This document shows, one piece after another, positions 59,328 through 64,000 of a DNA stretch of 64,000 nt. The notes under the pieces are model-generated. The model saw only the letters and a list, made by a program, of their open reading frames with translations, made no database searches and had not been told where the DNA came from. Both the position numbers and the translations under genes were made by a program. The stretch spans positions 868,001-932,000 of the forward strand of contig NZ_NKFL01000004.1 of the NCBI RefSeq assembly GCF_002223055.1, written 5' to 3'. The first letter of the stretch is position 1. Every line of letters starts with the position of its first letter. The DNA is from Burkholderia sp. HI2500 (GTDB lineage: Bacteria > Pseudomonadota > Gammaproteobacteria > Burkholderiales > Burkholderiaceae).

Positions 59328-59543
59328 TCAGCCGCCCACGCGCACGAACGAACCGGCGGAGAAAACCTCGCCCGTCGCGTCGAACAGCTCGCGGCACATC
59401 GCGTTCTGCAGGCGCGCGCCGCTGTCGGTGAACGCGACGGCCAGACGCGCGCCGTTCGCGAGGATTCGTTGCTTCAGCTCGAACGCGAATACGTCGGCAG
59501 CCGACGGCAGCGCGCGCGGGGTAATCGGGTGGGGGTGGAGCAT
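59328..59543 (-). CDS. phage hypothetical protein, first gene of the leftward operon
   Basis: 71-aa protein MLHPHPITPRALPSAADVFAFELKQRIL... directly downstream of the leftward promoter at 59577-59605. One base separates it from the next gene. Not recognised. Confidence 0.7.
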   Translation of the reverse strand: MLHPHPITPRALPSAADVFAFELKQRILANGARLAVAFTDSGARLQNAMCRELFDATGEVFSAGSFVRVGG

Positions 59544-59576
59544 GGTTGCCTCGGTGTCGGAGGTGACGTTGAGACC

Positions 59577-59605
59577 AGTTTATTGAACGCTAAACTACAT
59601 GTCAA
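59577..59605 (-). promoter_or_regulatory. leftward early phage promoter (pL-like) with overlapping operator
   Basis: Minus strand TTGACA (59605-59600), a 17-bp spacer and TAAACT (59582-59577). The palindrome AGTTTA-N8-TAAACT (59577-59596) covers the -10 and half of the spacer. Further TTTAG half-sites lie upstream at about 59611-59631. Repressor binding here would shut off the integrase/recombination operon. Confidence 0.78.
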
Positions 59606-59658
59606 GCAAAGACTAAACCTTTTTTGCTAAACCTCCGCTTAACGGGCGTAGTGAGGGC

Positions 59659-59682
59659 AAAAAAAATCCCGCCGGAGCGGGA
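59659..59682 (-). terminator. intrinsic terminator for the repressor operon
   Basis: Stem TCCCGC-TCCG-GCGGGA followed on the minus strand by eight Us. It ends the leftward transcript of the repressor, the 106-aa gene and the repeat protein before it can enter the early operon. Confidence 0.87.
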
Positions 59683-59702
59683 CGATCAGGATGCTTGTCG
59701 CG

Positions 59703-60029
59703 TCAGTTGCAATACGTCTGCGCCCCGATTTGTTGGCAGGTTTTGCCGTTCGAGTAGTAGGTCGAATTGCCTATCTGTTGAGCCGTGACGCCATTGCTGT
59801 AGTAGGTGTTGTTCCCTATCTGCTGCGCAGTCTGACCATTGCTCCAATAGGTCGTATTTCCGATCTGCTGAGCGGTTTGGCCGTTGCTGTAATATGCCTG
59901 GTTGTTGATGACTTGGGCGGTTTCGCCGTTTTGGTAGTAGCGAATGCTGCCGATATCCTGATAGCTCTGCTGGGCGCATGCGATGCTGCTTGTGGCTATA
60001 AGGCTGACTGCAAATAGATGCTTGATCAT
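59703..60029 (-). CDS. exported repeat protein (five 15-residue repeats), lysogenic conversion candidate
   Basis: 108-aa protein. The N-terminus MIKHLFAVSLIATSSIACAQ is a signal peptide, with C18 in a lipobox-like SIAC or cleavage after ACA. Residues 31-105 are five tandem 15-residue units of the form YYSNGQTAQQIGNTT. Cys98 and Cys107 lie in the last unit and end. Such short secreted or surface repeat proteins are probably beta-structured. It is the last gene of the repressor transcript. Confidence 0.78.
   Translation of the reverse strand: MIKHLFAVSLIATSSIACAQQSYQDIGSIRYYQNGETAQVINNQAYYSNGQTAQQIGNTTYWSNGQTAQQIGNNTYYSNGVTAQQIGNSTYYSNGKTCQQIGAQTYCN
59715..59939 (-). repeat. 45-bp tandem coding repeat, five units
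   Basis: Encodes the five 15-residue units of the exported protein. Units differ at several codons, so they are old or selected duplications. The consensus peptide unit is Y-(Y/W)-S-N-G-x-T-A-Q-Q-I-G-N-x-T. Confidence 0.85.
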
Positions 60030-60060
60030 GTCATTCCCCGGTTTGAGTGGTTTTGAGAAG

Positions 60061-60381
60061 TTAATTTGCTGCCTGTGAAACAGCCTTCCGCAATGCCACG
60101 CAGCTTGGGTCAAAGCGGGCGCCGAAGGCCGGCCCGCTGCAGAAGTTCAGCATGTCAGTCAGGGCGTCCACAGCCGCATCATGTGCGACGAGCCTGAAGT
60201 GCTCGTCTTCCGTCAGGCAGTCTCCACTTGCATTTTTGTACTTGCAAGTAATGTTTCGCTCAATCCAAGAACTGATTCCTGCACGAGATTCCAAGGCACT
60301 ACATCCCTTGAATGCTGCGCCGAAGACCACAATCATGACGATCCACATGGCGGCATCACTCATCCCCGATTTTAGAGACAT
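60061..60381 (-). CDS. membrane-anchored phage protein next to the repressor
   Basis: 106-aa protein with an N-terminal membrane span (about residues 10-28) and an outside domain with four cysteines (C46, C55, C81, C94), fit for two disulfides in the periplasm. AGGAG lies 5 nt before ATG 60381, and the gene starts 8 bp after the repressor. Its position equals that of rexA/rexB in lambda. No family recognised. Confidence 0.75.
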   Translation of the reverse strand: MSLKSGMSDAAMWIVMIVVFGAAFKGCSALESRAGISSWIERNITCKYKNASGDCLTEDEHFRLVAHDAAVDALTDMLNFCSGPAFGARFDPSCVALRKAVSQAAN

Positions 60382-60389
60382 GCCATCTC

Positions 60390-61058
60390 CTATAGTCTAT
60401 TGTCGTTCCAAACCGCGCGACCTATGATCGCCGTGCGGTCATCCGGCGGAAGAATCTTGTCGGGATGTGCGGTCTTGTCAGGGTTGTCGCTTCGCATGAT
60501 CCAGACGTGAGCCCCTATGGTCGGATGATAGTCAAACACAAGCCGCTTCAACACCAGCCCGCCATCAGGCGTACAGATTGCATATACCTTTCCGTCTCGC
60601 GGTTCCCGGTCGGCCAAATTGAGGAGCACGACGCATCCGTCCTGAATATTTGGGGACATACTTCCTCCGGACGCGTAGATGATCCGTGCCGACTTTTCTG
60701 GCACACCAAAGTCGCGCAGGCTTGATCTCTTGAAAGCTAGGCCGCCTTTCACAACGACGTGATCAACGAACTTTCCATCTCCACACGCAGCCGAAACATC
60801 GAGCTGCGGAACAAGGGAGAATTCTTCATCAGTCGGCTCGCGGACGCTCTCAGATTCGACTGATTCTTCGATTGGCCGGTCGAGATAAAGGGGTTCCATC
60901 CCGTAGTCGCGCTCCAGCCGGCGCGCGGCTCGCTCTCCAAATGACGCCTTTCCCTTCGTGCTCATCAGCTGCGAAAGGTAGCTCTTTTCCTCCTGCGGGA
61001 GGGTTCGATTGGCAAACCAGAGCCGCAAACGCGCTCGGCGAATATCTGCGATTTCCAT
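60390..61058 (-). CDS. phage repressor, XRE-like HTH with S24 autoprotease domain
   Basis: 222-aa CI-type repressor from ATG 61058 (ATG 61079 adds seven residues). The N-terminal ~60 residues form a DNA-binding region; the C-terminal LexA/S24 domain has nucleophile S133 (YASGGSMSPNIQDG), general base K171 (LVLKRL) and a cleavage-site-like AACGDG at 91-95. RecA-stimulated self-cleavage would induce the prophage. It probably binds the palindromes at 59577 and 61109. Confidence 0.92.
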   Translation of the reverse strand: MEIADIRRARLRLWFANRTLPQEEKSYLSQLMSTKGKASFGERAARRLERDYGMEPLYLDRPIEESVESESVREPTDEEFSLVPQLDVSAACGDGKFVDHVVVKGGLAFKRSSLRDFGVPEKSARIIYASGGSMSPNIQDGCVVLLNLADREPRDGKVYAICTPDGGLVLKRLVFDYHPTIGAHVWIMRSDNPDKTAHPDKILPPDDRTAIIGRAVWNDNRL

Positions 61059-61098
61059 GAGTGAAAGTTTGATTAGCATGGGCTAAACAAGCAAATAC

Positions 61099-61128
61099 TT
61101 GACCTTTGGGTTTAGTATTTATTAAACT
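61099..61128 (+). promoter_or_regulatory. rightward early phage promoter (pR-like) with overlapping operator
   Basis: TTGACC (61099-61104), an 18-bp spacer and TAAACT (61123-61128). The palindrome GGTTTA-N8-TAAACT (61109-61128) has the same arm sequence and spacing as the one at the leftward promoter. It controls the Cro-like gene and the replication genes. Confidence 0.78.
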
Positions 61129-61159
61129 TAGGGCGTACAACCATCCACCCGGGCTATGT

Positions 61160-61408
61160 ATGGACCTGAAGACTTACCTCTCATCGCTCGAGCGAGGCGG
61201 GGCATCAAAGCTCGCAGACGAGATCGGCGTATCTGCTTCATTCCTTTCTCAGATGGCGTCCGGAGCCTCGTCGATCTCGCCCGCGCGTTGCGTTCTGATC
61301 GAGAAAGCGACTGGAGCTGCAGTTTCTCGACGAGACCTGCGCCCCGACGACTGGCAAGACATTTGGCCTGAGCTCGTCGCTAACCAATCCGCCCAGGTGG
61401 CCGCATGA
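61160..61408 (+). CDS. Cro/YdaS-type HTH regulator
   Basis: 82-aa protein MDLKTYLSSLERGGASKLADEIGVSASFLSQMASG... with the YdaS-like helix-turn-helix in the first 45 residues (SKLADEIGVSASFLSQ) and the SPARCVLIEKATGAAVSRRDLRP motif of this group. Divergent from the repressor, it acts as Cro by position. ATG 61160 is preferred over 61106, which lies inside the promoter. Confidence 0.88.
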   Translation: MDLKTYLSSLERGGASKLADEIGVSASFLSQMASGASSISPARCVLIEKATGAAVSRRDLRPDDWQDIWPELVANQSAQVAA

Positions 61409-61695
61409 GCACGCGCCCTGACATCGAGCGCGTGCGGGCGCGCCGTCGTGCGCGCGACGCACGCAAATCTCGACACGTGGCCCCGACGAACGCACTGACG
61501 CGCGCGCTTGCCGGACTGGCAGTCAAAGAATCCGAAGTTCCGCAGCCGACGAGTCCTGCGCTTCCGCGATCCACGCCAGTAGGTGCAACGGAATGGTGGC
61601 CGCAGCAATGGCTGCCGGCGCCGGTGTGGATTCCGGCTCCGGCACGAAGTGAAGAAGCCCAAACGCCGTGGTTTCTACCGACGTACATCGGATAA
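61405..61695 (+). CDS. phage hypothetical protein, basic N-terminus
   Basis: 96-aa protein starting MSTRPDIERVRARRRARDARKSR with a Pro/Trp-rich second half. ATG overlaps the Cro-like stop (ATGA) and AGGTGG lies upstream. Its last 173 bp overlap an antisense frame at 61523-61822, which also has a ribosome site. Unknown function. Confidence 0.6.
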   Translation: MSTRPDIERVRARRRARDARKSRHVAPTNALTRALAGLAVKESEVPQPTSPALPRSTPVGATEWWPQQWLPAPVWIPAPARSEEAQTPWFLPTYIG

Positions 61696-61822
61696 GCAGG
61701 AACTCGTCGTTGCCCGGTTCGCCGATGGGGAGCACGACAGGATTGGTTCGATCGGCGTTGAGCGTTTTTAGCAGTGCGTGGATGGATTGATCGTTCCGCA
61801 CGGCAACGAAGTATTTGGTCAT
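61523..61822 (-). CDS. possible antisense phage gene
   Basis: 99-aa frame MTKYFVAVRNDQSIHALLKTL... with AGGAAG 7 nt before its ATG. The first ~60 residues look like real protein, while the C-terminal part opposite the 61405 gene is less convincing. One of the two overlapping genes, or both, may be real. Confidence 0.42.
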   Translation of the reverse strand: MTKYFVAVRNDQSIHALLKTLNADRTNPVVLPIGEPGNDEFLLIRCTSVETTAFGLLHFVPEPESTPAPAAIAAATIPLHLLAWIAEAQDSSAAELRIL

Positions 61823-61971
61823 AGGGGCTTCCTTTCATGAAATGGATTGATGACGTTGGCGTGGCAGCCGGAATCGATTCTGACATGGCTGGAAGCTCCT
61901 CCCTTTCGCGTGGCGCTTGTCGCCATTTTTCATCGCCGCGATTGATAACCACCGATAGCGATCGATAGAAC

Positions 61972-62349
61972 ATGAAATCAGCCAACATCAATGCCGGCGC
62001 TAGCCAGCTCACGCTGGACTTCGAGCCGGGCCTCATCGAGCGCTATCGCAACGTACGTGAATGTGTGGCGCAAGGTATCTACCAACGCGGATTGAAGCGC
62101 ATCGCTATCGATCTGGACCAGGCGCCGGGCAATCTCAGCGCCCAGCTTGCTGACGACACGCAGCGTCATTTCTCGCTGGACAGCTTCGAGCGATATCTCG
62201 ATGTCAGCGGCGATATGACGCCGCTGTACTACCTCTGCGAGAAATTCCTCGGCGATCGCCGTAATACGAAGCAGGCCGCGCTTGAGCAGATTCAGGCGCT
62301 CGGCCCGGAGTTGCTCGATCTGCTGAAGAAAGCGGGAATCGCAGGGTGA
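61972..62349 (+). CDS. CII-like phage regulatory protein
   Basis: 125-aa protein. The body resembles the phage CII/CP76 regulatory family: DQAPGNLSAQLADDTQRHFSLDSFERYLDVSGDMTPLYYLCEKFLGD, a helix-turn-helix-like stretch, with a helical C-terminus (LGPELLDLLKKAGIAG). Its place between cro and the replication gene fits the lambdoid cII position. The assignment is by pattern and position only. Confidence 0.75.
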   Translation: MKSANINAGASQLTLDFEPGLIERYRNVRECVAQGIYQRGLKRIAIDLDQAPGNLSAQLADDTQRHFSLDSFERYLDVSGDMTPLYYLCEKFLGDRRNTKQAALEQIQALGPELLDLLKKAGIAG

Positions 62350-62360
62350 AGGGAATAACC

Positions 62361-62438
62361 ATGATCGAACTCATCATCGATTTCTGGATGGCAGGCGTCA
62401 TCTCCGTCGCCTTCGGCGCGTGCTGGAGGTGGGCATGA
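62361..62438 (+). CDS. 25-aa hydrophobic phage peptide
   Basis: MIELIIDFWMAGVISVAFGA..., one possible membrane span, ATG 9 nt after GAAGGG; the stop overlaps the ATG of the next frame. Very short, so tentative. Confidence 0.42.
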   Translation: MIELIIDFWMAGVISVAFGACWRWA

Positions 62439-62872
62439 ACGACCTCCCGAATCCTCTCACCCCGGCGGATTGCGAACCCGGTGTGCAGCTGTCGTATGAT
62501 CGACTTTCACGTTGGGCAGCCGGTGGCCACCGGTGCGCCATTTTTGCCTGCCGGATGGCGCGCGCCCAACCCTTTAACCGGGCGGGCGAGAGCGACAGGT
62601 ATGGAACAAGAACATCACCAAGACGATGGAAATGTCGAGCTGGTCATCGAGCATCGGCCTTCGATTCAGGTGTTTCGCAATCGAGCCGGTTCAGTCACCG
62701 TCAGCGTGACCTCGATCAGCGAGAGTCTGGAGCATGTGACTTCGGACAGCGTCGCAATTCCTCTGGAATGCTGCGAGGAAGTCGGCAACGCATTGATCGC
62801 GCTCGCGAACAAGCGGTAGCGCTTTCCTGCCGCCCGTTCGGTGCGGCAGTCTTCGTGCGGATGGGGTGCTGA
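62435..62872 (+). pseudogene. frame beginning with a DUF1376-like N-terminus, probably a remnant
   Basis: The start MNDLPNPLTPADC matches the conserved N-terminus of DUF1376 phage proteins almost exactly, but after the Cys the sequence (EPGVQLSYDRLSRWAAG...) does not continue the family and turns into Arg/Ser-rich shadow-like sequence. A separate gene in another frame (62601-62819) overlaps it. I read this as a truncated leftover or a chimeric start. Confidence 0.4.
62601..62819 (+). CDS. small phage hypothetical protein
   Basis: 72-aa acidic protein MEQEHHQDDGNVELVIEHRP... with alternating beta-like pattern (VELVIEHRPSIQVFRNRAGSVTV). An alternative start at 62496 would add 35 residues. 54 bp separate it from the replication gene. 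Unknown function. Confidence 0.6.
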   Translation: MEQEHHQDDGNVELVIEHRPSIQVFRNRAGSVTVSVTSISESLEHVTSDSVAIPLECCEEVGNALIALANKR

Positions 62873-62873
62873 C

Positions 62874-64000
62874 ATGGCCCGCATCCGCACCATCAAGCCC
62901 GAATTCTGGACCTCCGAGCAGGTTCTCGAGCTGTCGCGCGACGCGCGGCTGCTCTTCATCGGCATGTGGAACTTCTGCGACGACGGCGGCAACCATCCGG
63001 CGAGCGCGAAAACATTGAAGGCCGAAGTGCTGCCCGCCGACGACGTTTCTGCCTCGGTCGTCATGCAGTGGGTTGACGAGCTCATCGAGCAGGGGCTGCT
63101 TTCCGAGTACGAGGCCGACGGAAAGGAGTTCTGGCACGTCACCGGATGGCATCACCAGCGCATCGACCAACCGACTCTGCGTCACCCGCGAGGTGACGCG
63201 GTGACGCAAGGTGACGCAGGTGACGCCGCGTCACCCAAAAGACTGGGTGGAAAACAACGCCAACTGCTCCTGAAGAAATTGCGCGACCGAGACGGTGACA
63301 CGTGTCACCAGTGTGGTGACGCGCAAGGTGACACGCTTCTTCGCGTCACCGACGAAGCGGCCGAAAACCCGCATGATGTAAGGAATTACCGCCTTATCTG
63401 CAAGGCTTGCAAGCGCAAAAACGCGTCAGGTGACGCAAAGGTGACGCAAGGTGACGCGAGGTACGTCGCTGGTGACTCGACTACGGAAGGTAGAGTAGGG
63501 GAAGGGAATGGAGTGGAGTCTATCTCTACTCAAGTAGAGCAGCAGCAAGAATCAACCGTAGAAGGCGCGTCACCTGTCGAAGGTGACGCGGTGACACGCG
63601 GTGACGCGGTGACGCATCCGGCGCCATCAGCGGCAGTGCATGTGCCTGACGGCTCTACCTCGGTTTCGAGAGCGATCGAAATCGCCGTCTACCTTCGGCA
63701 GCGAGGCGTGGCCGGAGCGAACAGCGTGAACCCGAACATCGCTGCATGGGGCGACGACGTCCGCGTGACGAACGAAATCCTCGACGCTGCGATCTCGAAG
63801 GCGCGTGTCAGCCTCAAGGGCAAACCGCTTGGTCCAAACTATCTCGCCACGATCATCCCCGATCTGCTGAATCCGGCGCCGGCTCAGCCGAAGCGCGAGG
63901 ACAACGCGTGGAAGCGCACGCCGGCCGGGATCGAGCGCAAGGCATCCGAACTCGGCATCCTCTGCCCGCCGGGCCGCGATCACGGCTGGTTGCTCGAGAA
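62874..64000 (+). CDS. phage replication initiator (partial, runs off the window)
   Basis: Open from ATG 62874 to the window end, 375 codons so far. The N-terminus MARIRTIKPEFWTSEQVLEL then LLFIGMWNFCDDGGNHP and WHVTGWHHQRIDQP is the replisome-organiser/O-like winged-helix type of many phages. The middle is Gly-Asp-Ala rich because the DNA carries many GGTGACGC iterons, and contains a CxxC-x28-CxxC zinc-type insert (C144, C147, C176, C179). The C-terminal part (from about 265) resembles primosomal or DnaT-like tails. Confidence 0.85.
   Translation, partial: MARIRTIKPEFWTSEQVLELSRDARLLFIGMWNFCDDGGNHPASAKTLKAEVLPADDVSASVVMQWVDELIEQGLLSEYEADGKEFWHVTGWHHQRIDQPTLRHPRGDAVTQGDAGDAASPKRLGGKQRQLLLKKLRDRDGDTCHQCGDAQGDTLLRVTDEAAENPHDVRNYRLICKACKRKNASGDAKVTQGDARYVAGDSTTEGRVGEGNGVESISTQVEQQQESTVEGASPVEGDAVTRGDAVTHPAPSAAVHVPDGSTSVSRAIEIAVYLRQRGVAGANSVNPNIAAWGDDVRVTNEILDAAISKARVSLKGKPLGPNYLATIIPDLLNPAPAQPKREDNAWKRTPAGIERKASELGILCPPGRDHGWLLE
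63179..63615 (+). repeat. iteron cluster, probable phage replication origin inside the initiator gene
   Basis: About 20 copies of the 8-mer GGTGAC(G/A/T)C. Direct copies start at 63192, 63200, 63210, 63219, 63294, 63315, 63327, 63429, 63440, 63450, 63471, 63582, 63590, 63600 and 63608; inverted copies at 63179, 63228, 63302, 63343 and 63567. Many are spaced 8-11 bp. They form four groups; an A/T- and purine-richer stretch at 63480-63560 could be the unwinding element. The arrangement mirrors the origin within lambda gene O. Confidence 0.8.

Noticed and set aside
63179..63615. CRISPR-like appearance of the GGTGACGC repeats
   Set aside because: Units are only 8 bp, occur in both orientations, have irregular 0-110 bp spacing and lie inside a coding frame; no cas genes are near. 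Iterons explain them better.

Overview
The window is high-GC DNA (roughly two thirds G+C by eye) from a betaproteobacterium, almost certainly Burkholderia and most likely the B. cepacia complex. The evidence is the gene order carA - leuE-like - carB - greA - yhbY/rlmE - ftsH - folP - glmM - pstSCAB-phoU-phoB-phoR / ppk / ppx, an olsB ornithine-lipid gene, an intracellular PHB depolymerase and a malonate decarboxylase operon. The species call is inference from gene content and order; no database was searched.

Bases 1-51720 are core chromosome. From left to right: the malonate decarboxylase operon mdcA(partial)CDEGBH, whose genes mostly overlap; a group of accessory housekeeping genes (degenerate PLD protein, phosphoribosyltransferase, PHB depolymerase, GST, a MHS-family transporter, YnfA); dnaQ-rnhA-methyltransferase divergent from gloB-mltD; an MFS transporter; the carAB pyrimidine/arginine block with a LysE-type exporter between carA and carB; greA, rlmE, ftsH, folP and glmM; the complete phosphate regulon core (pstS pstC pstA pstB phoU phoB phoR) behind a multi-half-site Pho box array, followed by ppk (with its own candidate Pho box) and ppx; tRNA-Pro(TGG); sixA, olsB, a MATE exporter, an acyl-CoA synthetase, an NlpD-like lipoprotein, an aldose epimerase, uppP and tRNA-Arg(TCT). 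Phosphate uptake, its two-component control and polyphosphate synthesis and degradation are therefore encoded side by side.

Bases 51724-64000 are the left part of a temperate prophage integrated at the 3' end of tRNA-Arg. Its layout is lambdoid. It has a tyrosine integrase only 10 bp from the tRNA, with an overlapping HTH/excisionase-like gene, and then a long leftward early operon of small genes. That operon includes two HNH nucleases, a Lar-type anti-restriction protein and a RecE/YqaJ-like exonuclease with an unrecognised 251-aa partner. Next come a leftward promoter, an S24 repressor, a divergent Cro/YdaS-type gene with a rightward promoter, a CII-like gene, and a replication initiator that runs off the window. 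The same palindromic operator (RGTTTA-N8-TAAACT) sits on both early promoters. Two exported or membrane proteins lie directly downstream of the repressor, in the position rexAB occupies in lambda. The replication gene carries about 20 copies of the 8-mer GGTGAC(G/A)C inside its reading frame, which looks like an iteron-type phage origin.

The most notable items are the intragenic iteron origin with a degenerate HNH-like zinc insert in the initiator, the repressor-linked pair of exported proteins (one made of five 15-residue repeats), and the exonuclease/unknown-partner recombination module with an embedded HNH gene.
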